From contig NW_023601104.1 in NCBI RefSeq assembly GCF_014898055.3, forward strand, positions 43,650,210 through 43,714,209: a stretch of 64,000 nucleotides of DNA, read 5' to 3'. The translations under genes were made by a program, and so were the position numbers. Every line of letters begins with the position of its first letter. Position 1 is the first letter of the stretch. This DNA is from Talpa occidentalis (lineage: Eukaryota; Chordata; Mammalia; Eulipotyphla; Talpidae). Shown here in pieces: positions 10,331 to 21,575 of this stretch. The notes beneath the pieces are model-generated. The model made no database searches. It worked only from the letters and a program-made list of their open reading frames with translations, and was not told where the DNA came from.

Positions 10331-12819
10331 AATGTTTGACACTAGTACAGTCTTTAAATATTAATGCATAGGGGGAAAAAAGATGAAAGGAATGGTTGGA
10401 GCCAACAGAAAGTAAAATATAGCAAGAGGCCATTGTAACAATAATAATAATAAAAAAAAAAACCTTTAAGAAAGTTAGGAGAGTATGCAAAGAAAAATAA
10501 ACTTGTCAAAGCAGTTAGTTGCCAGCATAAAGTAGCACAATTTATACACAATCTAAAACTCTAAGGACTGAGTAGCCGTAACAAGCTTTTGTGCAATAAA
10601 GATTAGAATCTCTGTGAAGCCATTTCTTGTGTTTTTTTTTCCCTCTGCTTTTGAATTTTACTTTCAAATAGCTGCAAAGCTACAAAACAGGTTAAAATGA
10701 AACATAGCAAAACAAATAAAAGCATATTTTTTATTCCCATATAAGCAAAGCAGCACACACCTGAAAGTCTGAATTTGCACCTCTAACACTCAGGTTCCCT
10801 GTGATTTTGGTATAAAATAGTGTAGGACCAAACAACATAGAAAACACCAAGGGTTTATGTTCCACACACAATGAAGACTTACTAGCATAAACTATAAAAG
10901 TTTCAAGTGGGAATATTGCCAGCTAGTCTGGTGCTTGGCTTTTACTATGAAAAAGGAAGGAGTGCAGGAAACGAAATGTATAGCTGCTGTCTCTTCTTGC
11001 ACCGGATAGAGAAATTATACTTGTTGAGACACTGCACTGTTGAGATTCGAGGAGAGAGGATGCCCTCAATTTCATTGCACTGCACTAGTGTTCATTCAAC
11101 TGATGAAGTTCTCAACTCAAAGGGCAACATCCACTTTGTTCTAAGTTCCTGCTGGAATGGAAAAGCTGACAAGGGAAAACTTACACAAAGGATATTGTGC
11201 TGTTAAAGTTTGTTCAAAGCCACACTTGTCAGATCTCTTTGAAATGAAATTGAAAAGGAAAAACCAATTTTCTTTGAGGACAAAGTTCATCTCATTTGGT
11301 GTACTGCACCTGTCTAATTTTCTTTTCTGAGAAAGAAATCTTGACTAGGAAAATTTGAAAAAATAGTTTATACCAGTACAGGTATGTATCATAATGTTTA
11401 ATTCAGACTAGTGTTACATTCTGAGAAAATAAATATAAGTGAATTACCGCCTATTTGAAGCTGTGATAAATACCTAGGTTGGCTGAAATTATTAGACACC
11501 ATTATTCTGTCTCCATGATGTCTCTGAAGGGCAACAGTCTGAACTAGCCTGAAAGGAGAGCTTGCTAATGTTTTCCTTTGCTGGTGATGTACAGAGGCAC
11601 AGTAGGATGCTGAGTACATTATCAAATTGAAAACCAAGACAGATCCCTCAAAGGTGTTCAGGTAAATATCTTGCATGCTTCCAAATTTGGAGAGAAAAAA
11701 AAAAGAGCATCTATTTTTAGGGTAGCATGTTTATGAATATTAAAAATCACAATTTTTTAAATGCTACCAAATAATGCTTTAGATAAGTTCCATCGAAGGC
11801 AAACAAGAGGACTTTGTGTGGTGGAAGTTCCAATTTCCTGTAAACAGGAATGTTACAAGATTGCAGATCAACACAAAATAAAATAAACAATACGAGTAAA
11901 TATGTCATTTAAACTGGAAAGAAATAAAGCTGTGACCCCAGACAAGGACTTATGTTCAAGACAGAAAAATGTTATTTAGTCAACACAAAAAATAATGAAA
12001 AACAAACCCAAGGGTAATCCTCTCCCTTAATTCATCTCCTCTCCTATATCCCGGTCTCTTTCAGTCTTTCCCTGTTTTGGTATCAGACTTTCTTGTTTTA
12101 TATTACCTATGCAATTGACTATATGTGTTTTTATATAAATTCCATGTGTTGGAAATAAATATATGATTAAAAACAAGGAAGCATGTGAAAATGCAGAGGG
12201 TAAGAAAAATTACCTCTTATCTGTTAGATCATGGGAAAAAGATGAGCTTGGCTTTTGCCAGATTCACCTAGAAAATTATATTTCCAAGCTTCCTTCCTTG
12301 TGAATGTTTTCCATTTGGAGCTACAATGCAAATGCCTTTTTATTTGCTCTGTGTCCAAATGAGAATCCAGCTGGATTCCTCTGATTTTGTTTTTATTCCA
12401 TTTGTATCTCTGTAGAGGATTATCCACACCATTTATGTAAAATGTAAGACCTTTTAAATGTAGTGCTCACCATAACCTTGAAAATCAAAGACCCACCATT
12501 GAGATTTTTGGACTACAGCTACTTTCCTTTCAGAATCAAAATGGGAATAACCCATGTCCTGATAATCAAAGGAGATCTTCTTAGAGTGGAAATTATGCAA
12601 CTCAATGAATCACAAGTTGACTGATTTTCATCCCTCTTTTGTTTGATTTTTATTTCCTTTGTATTCCATCTGTTAGGGAGTAAATGTGTTTCCATTTAGT
12701 GAAAACATCTTCAGAAATTAACTGTTCCTCTTATAGCTTAAAAGTTGCACATTATTTGTGTTCAACATTTGTCAGGAGCATAATCTATTATGTGCTTGTG
12801 TGTAAATTAATCCCTTATC
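10331..12819. other. Mostly unique sequence
   Basis: Contains an (AAT)n/A-run at 10440-10462 and possible regulatory DNA at 10880-11330. I recognise no LINE, SINE or LTR. Open frames such as 11398-11676 (minus) show no domain. Confidence 0.4.
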
Positions 12820-12950
12820 GTACTGCCTTTAAAGTCCATGAATAGAAGGCTGTGTCTTCTGGAGAATAGCATCTTTACCTCACACACATGGTGCGTATCC
12901 CTCGACACCTATTTATATGGTCAATAAATATTTGTTGAATAAATGACTGT
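12820..12950 (+). mobile_element. L2 3' end
   Basis: Ends with TCAATAAATATTTGTTGAATAAATGACT, nearly identical to the L2 terminus. The preceding 'GTGTCTTCTGGAGAATAGCATC' tract fits the 'gggaccgtgtctg' region before it. Confidence 0.65.
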
Positions 12951-13549
12951 ATGTGGTTTTCTCTCTTCCCCTTGAACAATACTCTGGATTTTCCCTTTAT
13001 AATTCCAAGAGCCCCGAAGTCATGTCATAGGAAAGAGTGTTCTGCCTGCCTTCCTCACAGTTCACACTAATTAGAAACTCCTCTTGCCATCCATCATCCC
13101 CCAGGGATAGTTAAATGAAGAACCTGTTCTAGGAGATCCAATTCTTTCCTGATTCTGGGATACTGTATAAAGTCTACGTGCTTGCTTCACTAATGAGATT
13201 TTCCTTTGTAGTTTTGACATCTTTAGAGCAGCATTAAAGGATCTCTAGCAGAAAGAGGATCAGTGGAAGCTTCACACTGCATTTCATGTTTCTATAATGG
13301 ACCTGGTCTCCACCACACTGATCCTGTTCTCTTCCCTCTATCAGGCTTTATAACTTGGGATCAAAGCAAGGGCCTGCATTCACTGCATGCCACGTGGTAT
13401 AAAAGCATCGGTGCAAGAGCTTGCTTCTGCAAAACTCCTGTGTATAACCACTCCTTCATCCAGCATTTCTAGCCTCTACTGCACACAGGCATATACAAAA
13501 TAGTTCCTACCCTTAGAAGCAGAGAGAATTTTGTGTTTTCTAGCATACT
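12951..13549. other. Unassigned sequence
   Basis: No recognisable repeat or gene signal. Confidence 0.4.
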
Positions 13550-13695
13550 TCCACATTAATTATCTCATTTGATTTCCTATAATAGCTGAGAGAGGCTAGG
13601 AGAATAATTATTATTATACACATTTTCCAAATGAAACACCTGTAACCTAGAAATCTAAGTTACCCTACCAGATATGCCAGGACCGCAATAAAACA
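13550..13695 (-). mobile_element. MIR SINE fragment
   Basis: TTAATTATCTCATTTGATTTCC..ATAATTATTATTATACACATTTTCCAAATGAAAC follows the reversed MIR order 'tcatttaatcctcacaacaaccctatgaggtaggtactattattatccccattttacagatgaggaaac'. Confidence 0.6.
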
Positions 13696-13989
13696 CCTAG
13701 GGGGCTGATTATACAGCTTAATAACTGCACCTTTGTAAATCATAGAGAACCAAGCATTTTAATGGTGAATTGCCTCTCAGTCTGCTCAAGAATATTTATT
13801 CCAAATGGTTCTTCTTCATAGAATCTAAGGCATGTCAATAATTAAAAGTACTCTGGATTTAAATGGAAGCATTCAGTTCCCAAGGCTTGCACTTTCTAGA
13901 CTGCTGTGCTTCAAACCACATTCTATTATTTGAGTGTAAACCGTAACAATTCTCAAAGCTGTGGAGTTTGGAAGACAGCTATGATACAT

Positions 13990-14480
13990 AGTCCTTCCTT
14001 CCCCTTCTCACCTCCATTGTCCTAGTTCAGACCACTATCCTCTTATTTCAATAACCTTTTGCAATTACAATCTATCTTTCAGTCTCCCCTTCCACGCAAC
14101 TATCCATTTACATTCTTTTGCCAGGTAAATCTTCCTAGAATACAATTATGTTCTAGTTATTATGCTTCTCGGAAAACACAGATGTTTCTCTCTAAACTAC
14201 TGAAGTGCCAACTGCTTAGTTCCTCTATAACTGACCACTATACCTTTCTATCCTTCCCTTAGCCTACTATACCTAATTTATCACATTCTCTACACACTCA
14301 TCTCTGTTCTACTTTGGTGTATTTCTTGCCTATTCTTCTGCCTGTAATACTTACCTCCTTCCAGACTCTTCACTAACTCTTTCAACATAAATACTGGTCT
14401 TTATTATAAGCTTTCACCTGTGGGTAAATAAGCTTTTCCTAAGGGTAAAAACAACTTACTTTAAATATACACAAAACTTC
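13990..14480 (+). mobile_element. Ancient L2 fragment
   Basis: CCTAGTTCAGACCACTATCCTCTTATTTCAATAACC.., then AATCTTCCTAGAATACAATTATGT, then CTCTAAACTACTGAAGTGCCAA parallels L2 'ctagttcaggccctcatcatctctcgcct..tgatctttctaaaacgcaaatctgatc..'. Strongly diverged and with no frame. Confidence 0.55.
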
Positions 14481-14504
14481 CCTGCAGTCTCTCCCCTAGA
14501 ACTT

Positions 14505-14735
14505 ATGAAACAGCACAGGTTTGCTGGGCAGACAGGTAGATGGAATTAAGTTTGAATCCTAACCTGGTCAAATCTGAACATATTATTTATATTCTCCAAG
14601 TACCCACTTCCATATCTGGAAAACCACTGCATGTTTATGGTGAGGAATAGTGATTACCTACACAAATTGCTTTTGGCTAATTCTTAGCAAATAGTACAAC
14701 TCAATAAGTGACAGTACTTATTTTTAGATTCTGTA
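14505..14735 (+). mobile_element. MIR SINE
   Basis: Sense MIR order: AACAGCACAGGTTTGCTGGGC.., GGAATTAAGTTTGAATCCTAACCTGGTC, then TCTGGAAAACCACTGCATG.. and GCAAATAGTACAACTCAATAAGTGACAGTA (consensus ends '..cacatagtaagcgctcaataaatgttagcta'). Confidence 0.6.
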
Positions 14736-16126
14736 TCTCAGTGTAGTTATATCTGTATATAATATGTAAATGCCAGTACATTGTCTGCTTTCTGCAAAGG
14801 CTGAGATTATGATTGTTATTTTTGGTTTATTTTTCATCTCTGTGTCCATATAGATCTTGATGCTGAAAAATTGTTAGCAGTGATGACTACTCCATCGCAC
14901 ACTAATTTCACCTTAGCACAATTATGGACAATATCCATGTCAATGAACTACAAATCCGTAATAATCTCTAGCAGTAGTTCCATAGAATATGCTGTCCTTT
15001 CAGTTTCAGAATAGGAAGAACAGTTAGCTCAGTTTATGAATCTTCAAATTGTAGTCTTGGAGTTAAAATTTGGTCATGTAGGAAATCTATGAAAGCCTAA
15101 AATGCAATTTACATAACCCAGGAAGTAAAAAATTTAGATAGTGCTGCAGTCAATAAAAATGGATCAGGGCTGGAAAATCGTGTGCTGATTTTCTCCAGGG
15201 TATCACTAGGTCTGCTTTATGTCATCCAGGCTGTGCCAACCATGGAGAACATGAAGTGGTAAACCACAAAGGTTGTAAAGTTGACTGCACCCAAAGTAAA
15301 TTGGAACAAGTTCCATCACAAATGTGCCCTTTGTTGGACTGAAAAGAAATGGGATGTCATGAAGACTTATGGAGGAGATTATACAATGTAATCATAATCC
15401 TCTCTGTGGAGGAGCTATAAGAACATCCTTAATAACAACTATGTATATATATTGCAAACATATACACACACACATATCAATATACATACACTGAGAGATA
15501 TTCCTTCTTAGCTTTAGAATTTATATATCTAATAGAAAAGCAAACGGTCCACTGAAATAAAGTGGGTGAAAAACAAGAGGGTAGTATCTAGCACTGTTTT
15601 TAAAGTGAGGACAAGTGTTTTTATTTTATAGTGTGGTGTGGTGTGGAATTAACATCCTGCTATTTAATGGGCACATGTACAACTAGAATTTTTGTGTGTG
15701 TACAATTAATTGAAAAGTAAATAAATCTTCCTATTTGGGGGTGAAATACCATGTTTCAAAACCTTTAAAATATTTACAATCATTCATTTTTTCATTCTAA
15801 ATTACTATGGCTCAATCTAACTACAATCTGTAAGATAGACTGGAGCTGTACATTTCACTGCAGAAACTCTTATCAGGAGGCAGCTAGGTGATGCAGGTAA
15901 GAGGTGGTGGTGGTGCTTGGATTTGTAGTAGGGCAGTGAGAAGAACAAAAGCTGGGTCATGTGATTTTTGCCTCAAGCCTAAAAGATTTTCAAATTTTGA
16001 CTGCTGCTTTATGTGAGTCTTACTAATTTGCAGGAGGTAAGTGTCTCATAAAAAAATGTATAACTAATTTAGAATTATTTTAGTGCTCTTATTCAAATAC
16101 TAGAAAGATATGAAAATGAATGAACA
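14736..16126. other. Mostly unique sequence
   Basis: Includes a TA/CA-rich stretch at 15447-15492 and a TGTGG short repeat at 15632-15646. A tract at 15230-15410 has clean non-repeat texture but broken frames and no protein family I can name. No gene called. Confidence 0.35.
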
Positions 16127-16225
16127 GGGCCTCCCCAGTGGCGCAGCGGGTTGAGCGCAGCGCTGTAAAGCTGTCCACAGCCTCCACAGCACCGGTTCGA
16201 TTCCCGGCCGGCCAGGGAGATTCTT
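16127..16225 (+). mobile_element. SINE, left half (split by L1)
   Basis: GGGCCTCCCCAGTGGCGCAG starts a tRNA-like head with a clear B box (CCGGTTCGATTCCCGG at about 16194). The element stops at ..GGGAGATTCTT and resumes at 17876 after the L1, so it is one SINE split in two. Confidence 0.92.
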
Positions 16226-17860
16226 TTTTTTTAATTTAAATATTTTATTTTATATAATTCTTACATCTTTTTTAATTTTTGCACAATGTATGCATTTTCA
16301 TTTTGGTTATATTCCCCATACAGTTGCACCTCCCCCCTTATTTTGACTCTAGTCCTTCCTTTCTCCACCCCTCCCTCTCTCCCCCTCAGCCCCCCCTTCT
16401 CCTAGTGTGTCTCTGGTTTATAGTTGCTTGTTGATTTTGATTTTTACTTTGTATTGATTAGTCTTTTTCCTGGTCTCTTATTTAGGTTTTCTAAATTCCT
16501 GCTATGAGTGAGACCATCCGGTATTTTTCTTTTTCTTTCTGACTTATTTTGCTGAGCATGATCCCTTCTAGCTCCATCCATATTGCTGCAAACTGCATGT
16601 GTTTATCTTTTTTGATTGCTGAGTAATATTCCATTGTGTATATGTACCACATCTTCTTGATCCAGTCATCTTTTTTTGGGCATTTGGGTTACTTCCATAG
16701 CCTCGTTATTGTAAACAGTGCTGCTATAAACATAGGGGTGCAGGTGCTCTTTGGAATTGATGTTTCTGTGTCCTTTGGGTAAATACCTAGGAGTGGAATT
16801 CCTGGATCATATGGAAGCTCTATGTTTAGTAGGTCAAGAAATCTCCACACAGCTCTCCATAGTGGTTGGACCAGTTCGCACTCCCACCAACAGTGCAGAA
16901 GAGTTCCTTTTTCTCCACACCCTCGCCAACATTTGTTGTTGCTAGTTTTTTTAATATGTGCCATTCTCACTGGTGTAAGATGGTATCTCATGGTAGTTTT
17001 GATTTGCATTTCCCTGATTACAAGTGATGTTGAACAGTTTTTCATATGCCTGTTGGCCATTTGCATTTCCTCTTCAGAGAAGTTTCTTTTTAGCTCTTCT
17101 GCCCATTTTTTGACTGGATTATTTTCTTTGTTGTTGTTGAGTCTCATCAGCTCTTTGTAAGATTTTTGTGATCAGTCCTTTATCATTAGTGTTGTGTGCA
17201 AAAATTTTCTCCCAGTGGGTGGGGTTTCTCTTTGTTTTGGTTATTGTCTCTTTTGCTGTGCAGAAGCTCTTTAATTTGATGTAGTCCCAGCTGTTTATCT
17301 TTGCCTTCACTATCACTGCTTTGGGTGATGTGTCTGGAAAGATGTCCTTGAGGTGCATGTCATGTAGTGTTTCGCCTATATTTTCTTTATGGTTTCAGGT
17401 CTTATGTCTAGTTCTTTAATCCATTTTGAGTTGGTTTTTGTGCATGGTATGAGGTCAAACTTCATTCTTTTGCATGTAGCGACCCAGTTTTCCCAGCACC
17501 ATTTATTGAACAAACTTTCTTTGCTCCAATGCATAGTCTTTGCTCCTTTGTCAAATATTAGTTGACCATAAATCTGTGGGTTTATTTCTGGATTTTCTAT
17601 TCGATTCCATTGGTCTGTGTGTCTGTTCTTGTTCCAATATCATGCATTTTTGATGATAATGGCTTTGTAGTATAGTTTGAAGTCTGGGAGTGTGATGCCT
17701 CCATTACCCCCCCCTTTTTTTTTCAGAAGAGCTTTGGCTATTCGGGGTTTTTGGTGATTCCATATGAATTTCATCAATAATTGTTCCATTTCTTTGAAGA
17801 ATGTCATTGAAATTTTTATTGGAATATTATTGAATCTGTATATTGCTTTTGGTAGGATCG
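16226..17860 (-). mobile_element. 5'-truncated L1, inserted in a SINE
   Basis: Antisense L1 of about 1.6 kb: reversed A-tail/3' UTR (CATACAGTTGCACCTCCCCCC, G-rich on the sense strand), then ORF2 C-terminal coding, truncated at the 5' end. It is bounded by GCCAGGGAGATTCTT (16211-16225) and GCCATGGAGATTCTT (17861-17875), a 15-bp TSD with one mismatch. The target is the middle of the SINE that starts at 16127, so the L1 is younger than that SINE. Confidence 0.95.
16480..17860 (-). pseudogene. L1 ORF2 C-terminal remnant, frameshift and stop
   Basis: This is the C-terminal part of an L1 ORF2 (reverse transcriptase/endonuclease protein), beyond the RT domain. Two main open pieces remain. One, 17358-17119, carries [20 protein letters not shown] and [14 protein letters not shown]. 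The other, 17147-16689, carries the [20 protein letters not shown] block and an intact C-terminal zinc-knuckle-like CCHC ([18 protein letters not shown], coding at 16931-16878). A frameshift near 17120-17160 breaks it, and a TAA at 16691-16689 replaces the Gln codon (CAA) found in the sister copy at 54141, ending the frame just after LWK. The remaining [13 protein letters not shown] part lies downstream of that stop. It is non-functional, since it lacks ORF1, endonuclease and RT. Confidence 0.93.
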
Positions 17861-17875
17861 GCCATGGAGATTCTT

Positions 17876-18030
17876 ACATGGCGTGGCAGACCTCTCCTGT
17901 CTCACCCTCTGCTTTAGTCTATCTGCCTGTTTTGCTCCCCGTTCTGTCTCTGATGAATCCTCTCACTCTCCCATGACTCTGGCCTGTACCTCAGCTCTTG
18001 TATAAATAAAAATAAATCTTTTAAAAAAAA
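17876..18030 (+). mobile_element. SINE, right half (continued after L1)
   Basis: Continues the element begun at 16127: ACATGGCGTGGCAGACCTCTCCTG.. body and TTGTATAAATAAAAATAAATCTTTTAAAAAAAA tail. Its A-tail became the target of the next SINE. Confidence 0.92.
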
Positions 18031-18037
18031 GAAAATG

Positions 18038-18319
18038 GGGCCTCCCCAGTGGTGCAGTGGTTGAGCGCTGGGTTGCGAAGCTGCCCGCAGCCTCTGCAGT
18101 GCCGGTTCGATCCCTGGCTGCACCCCGGCCACCGAAGGAGGGTCCCACATGGCGCACAGACCTCTCCTGCCGTCCGCTGCTCTCCTCAGCAGTGTAATTC
18201 AATCCTTCTGCCTGCTCTGCTCCCTGCTCTGGCTCTGGTGAATTCTCTCACCCTCCGGTGCTTCTGACTGTACCCAGTGCTTGTATAAATAAATAAATAT
18301 TAAAAAAAATAAAGATTAA
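18038..18319 (+). mobile_element. tRNA-derived SINE, inserted in tail of previous SINE
   Basis: Full head-to-tail copy: GGGGCCTCCCCAGTGGTGCAG with a B box CCGGTTCGATCCCTGG, body, CTTGTATAAATAAATAAATATTAAAA tail (TCTTT decayed). The flanks AAAAAAAAGAAAATG at 18023-18037 and 18320-18334 act as the TSD, so it landed in the A-tail of the upstream SINE. 'ttgagcgctggg' subtype. Confidence 0.92.
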
Positions 18320-18529
18320 AAAAAAAAGAAAATGATAAAAACATCTTAAAGTGAGGAGACTCAAATTCTCCATATTTTCTGGGTCTTACTAATACTCATA
18401 GGCTTAACTACTGTTAAGAGTAGAGTTAAGAGAGAAAGAAAAGCAGAGAAACTTAAGACTTATTCTGTAGAAAAATCAAAGGGAGCTGATACTTGGTTGT
18501 CATGGGGTATGGAAGAAAAAGTACAGGCT

Positions 18530-19130
18530 AAGAATCCATCAAGTTTCTGACTTGGACAACAGGTGGATGATGATACTTTTGTTGAGATGAAAAAGAGGAG
18601 AAAGGGCAGATTTTGGAGTTGATAAAGATTTTAAATTACATTTGAACACATTAAATTTGAAGTAGGTGGAAAAATAAATGTTCAGAAGGCAATGAGGCTC
18701 TTTGAGTCTAAAATTCAGGGAGGAGTTTTTACTGGATTAGAAGTCATCAGCATATAAGTGTTCAATGAGACTTCCCATGGGAAAATTATATAACTCAAAA
18801 GAGGACAGAACCCTCAGTAAAACAAACATTTGATCTTCGGGCAGAAAAAGTGATGCTTGTAAAAGGAACAACCAGGGAAGTGGGGAATATGGTGTCACTG
18901 AGGTTAAGAGAAGAAAGCATTACATAAAGGGGGAGTTCATGGCGGTGTTAAAGGTAGCTGAGATTTCAACTAAGTTGACTTCTGTGAAGTCTCCATTGTT
19001 TTACTTTTAAGAAAAGTACACATGACTTTAGTGGAACTAGTTTCAGTGGTGTTAGGTGTAGGGATGAGCTTCTGTATAACAAGAAATATGTTATTCAATG
19101 TAATCTTCCATAATTAAGAAATTTGACTGT
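18530..19130 (-). mobile_element. Ancient L2 fragment (antisense)
   Basis: GATGATGATACTTTTGTTGAGATG.., GGCAGATTTTGGAGTTGATAAAG.., ACATTAAATTTGAAGTAGGTGG.., TCAGAAGGCAATGAGGCTC, GAAGTCATCAGCATATAAGTG follows the reverse complement of L2 (consensus '..gacatgttaagtttgagatg..gtcatcagcatatagatgg'). Diverged, no frame. Confidence 0.6.
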
Positions 19131-19244
19131 GAAGGGGAGAATAAATTTTTGAGGGGGAGGGGAATTTTTCCATTCTGTGTTCTATTGTGATAAACAGCAA
19201 TAGATACAGGTACATAAATGGGTTAGCTTAAACTGACAAATAAA

Positions 19245-19281
19245 TCTCTCTCTCTCTCCCTCTCTCTATCACACACACACA
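19245..19281. repeat. (TC)n(AC)n microsatellite
   Basis: A CT-run with a CCC interruption passes into a short CACACACACAC tract. Confidence 0.97.
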
Positions 19282-19378
19282 TTAGACAACTCACTAGGCA
19301 CCCAGTGACCAAAAACAGAGAAATTTTTACATTTTTAACTCTTATGTTAACTTCTTAAGATTAAAAAAATCAAAACCT

Positions 19379-19644
19379 GGGCCTCCCTAGTGGCACAAGG
19401 GGTTAAGCACCGCACTATGAAGCAATCCACAGCCTCTGCAGCACGAGTTCGATCCCCAGCAGGCCAGGGAACAACCCACATGGTGAGGCAGACCTCTCCT
19501 ACCTTGCCCGCTGCTCCCCTCAGCAGTGTATTTCGTCAGTCTGCCTGTTCTGTTTCCTGCTCTGTCTCTGGCGAATCCTCTCACCCTCCCACACATCTGG
19601 CCTATACCCTGGTTCTTGCATAAATAAATAAATCTTTAAAAAAT
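19379..19644 (+). mobile_element. tRNA-derived SINE with 14-bp TSD
   Basis: Starts GGGCCTCCCTAGTGGCACAAG; B box GAGTTCGATCCCC; ends CATAAATAAATAAATCTTTAAAAAAT. Identical TSD AAAAATCAAAACCT at 19365-19378 and 19645-19658. Carries the 'caaggggttaagcaccgcactatgaagc' head subtype, different from the copy at 18038. Confidence 0.94.
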
Positions 19645-19876
19645 AAAAATCAAAACCTATTTATTTTCCTTCCCTTTGTTACACTCTTCCCAGCAAATCT
19701 AGTCCTCTGAATTGGCCTCCACACACCCTTTTTTTCCAACCTCTCTGTCCCTCCCCTCCATCCTACCCCTTCCCACACACATCTTTAACAAGTTTCTACA
19801 TTAAAGGTCACATATGCTTTGTTACCTCTGATAATCAAAACAGAGATTAAAATGCTAGCAATGGTTTATTATTTTT

Positions 19877-20165
19877 TTTTTTTTAAATTTATTTATTTAT
19901 TTGTTTGTTTTTGTTTATACATGCACTGGGTACAGTCAGAAGCGCGGGAGGGTGAGAGAATTCACCAGAGCCAGAGCGGGGAGCAGAGCAGGCAGAAGGA
20001 CCGAAGTACACTGCAGAGGGGAGCAGCGGGTGGCAGGAGAGGTCTGCACGCCATGTGGGATTCTCCTCCGGTGGCCGGAGAGCAGCCGGGGATCGAACCG
20101 GCGCTGCAGAGGCCGCGGGCAGCTTCGCAACCCAGCGCTCAACCGCTGCGCCACCGGGGATGCCC
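19877..20165 (-). mobile_element. tRNA-derived SINE (young-looking) with 15-bp TSD
   Basis: Minus-strand copy, T-run to GCGCCACCGGGGATGCCC, with well-kept CpGs (GCGCGGGAGG, CCGGTGGCCGGAG, CCGCGGGCAGCTTCGC). TSD TGGTTTATTATTTTT at 19862-19876 and 20166-20180 is identical. CpG retention and a perfect TSD point to a late insertion. The long frame running through it is an accident of the repeat. Confidence 0.95.
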
Positions 20166-20180
20166 TGGTTTATTATTTTT

Positions 20181-20428
20181 AATATTATTTACTTTTGTAG
20201 AAGAACTGGGGTGTAGGCCAAAGGTGCAGGGGGTGAGAGGATTCACCAGAGACAGAGTGGGGAGCAGAACAGGCAGACTGACTGAAATACACTGCTGAGG
20301 GGAGCAGTGGGCAAGACAGAAGAGGTCTGTTGCACCATATGTGGGTCAGATCCCTGGCCGGCTATCCAACTCAGGCCATAGTGATGATAGTGCTGAGACT
20401 TAACCCCTAGGCCACAGAGGAGTTCCCT
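20181..20428 (-). mobile_element. Older SINE copy, next to a young one
   Basis: The same family in reverse but more diverged: ATTTACTTTTGTAGAAGAACTGGGGTG.. body to TTAACCCCTAGGCCACAGAGGAGTTCCC. The younger SINE inserted at its tail end. The head (in sense, GGGAACTCCTCTGTGGCCTAG) differs from the other copies and may mark an older subfamily. Confidence 0.8.
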
Positions 20429-20769
20429 ATAATGGTTTTAATTAGAATTCTGCAGTTCTTCAAAATACATATTTGTAGAGATTTTGGGAAATACTAATAT
20501 TCCATCTCTCACCTTCATAGAGACCTCCACAAGTCTGGATATGGAATTATGAGAAATATGTTGCTGGGTTCCAGCTCATCAATTAAATTAAAAATTTAAT
20601 TCTCATGACCTATAAGCAACAATTAGAATTGCATGAAATACTTTAGAAGTTGCTTACATTTTTATATCATGAATAATATATTGCTTCAGAGAATCAAATG
20701 TTTGTCTATCAACCCTTCATTATGATAAACCTAATATAAAAGAAAAACTACTTTTGGATGTCAATAATA

Positions 20770-20980
20770 ATGCTTCATATCTATATAGGGCTTTGCAACT
20801 TATGAAGAATTTAGAGCTCTGAAATCGCAGGTAAGCCTCAGAATGATCCTCTGGATTAGTCAAAGCATGTATAATTATTGTCACTTAATGGAAAAGGAAA
20901 CTAAAGTTCAATGTAGTTTCCCCAACTTCACTGGGTTTAGTAAGTGATAGAGGTGGGCTAGGATGAAGTATGCTTGATTC
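20770..20980 (-). mobile_element. MIR SINE
   Basis: GGGCTTTGCAACTTATGAAG.., TAATTATTGTCACTTAATGGAAAAGGAAACTAAAG.., TTTAGTAAGTGATAGAGGTGGGCTAGGATG, which is the reversed MIR core (..cccattttacagatgaggaaactgag..agtaagtggcagagccgggat). Confidence 0.7.
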
Positions 20981-21034
20981 AACAAAAAACTGAATTTATT
21001 GTGTTACAGTCTGGTAATGTCTTTTTCTTAGAGG

Positions 21035-21575
21035 TGCTATAATTAATGGCTCCAGGATGGTTCATTTCGTGTGTCAACCTGACAAGACTGTGGGATACCC
21101 AGAGAGTTGGTAAAACACTTTTTATGTGTGTTTCTGTGAGCATCTCCAGAAGCAACCAGCATCTAAACTGGGTGCAACACATAAGCAGATAGTCTTCACC
21201 AATGTGGGTAGGCTTCATTCAATCCTCTGAGGGCTTGAATTAAATAAAAAGACTAGGAGAAGGTGGTTATCCTTCTTCTGCTGGAGTCGAAACATTTATT
21301 TTCTCTAGGACTTTGACACTGGCTCACCTGGTTCTCAGGCCTTTGGACTCTGAGTGATTTATAAAACCAGTTTTCTGGTTCTACAGTTTTCAAACTGCAG
21401 ATCATGAGATTCCTCAACTCTATATTCATGTAAGCTAAATCTCATAATAAATCTCTTCATTCTGTATGTCTGCCTATCATGTGTCCATCCTTCCAACCGT
21501 CTGTCCATCCATCCATCCATGTATCTATCCTATTGATTCTGTTGCTCTGGAGAATTCTGTCTAATATAGCAGCCA
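21035..21575 (+). mobile_element. Solo LTR remnant, MaLR-like
   Basis: Starts near GGTTCATTTCGTGTGTCAACCTGACAAG and ends CCTATTGATTCTGTTGCTCTGGAGAATTCTGTCTAATATAG, with a TAATAAATCTCTT polyadenylation region and an ATCC/ATCT simple repeat before the end. These are landmarks of a common old mammalian LTR (tgtcaacttgg.. to ..tctctggagaaccctgactaata). No internal retroviral genes flank it. The exact LTR family name is uncertain. Confidence 0.6.

Noticed and set aside
16137..16215. SINE heads as real tRNA genes
   Set aside because: A and B boxes are present, but the cloverleaf arms and 3' end are not kept and the sequence continues into the SINE body.
19819..20298. 159-aa plus-strand open frame, the second longest
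   Set aside because: It runs through two antisense SINE copies and simple T-rich DNA; the same peptide motifs recur in every SINE copy.
21035..21575. Full endogenous retrovirus at the MaLR-like LTR
   Set aside because: Only LTR-type sequence is present; no gag/pol-like frame or second LTR nearby.
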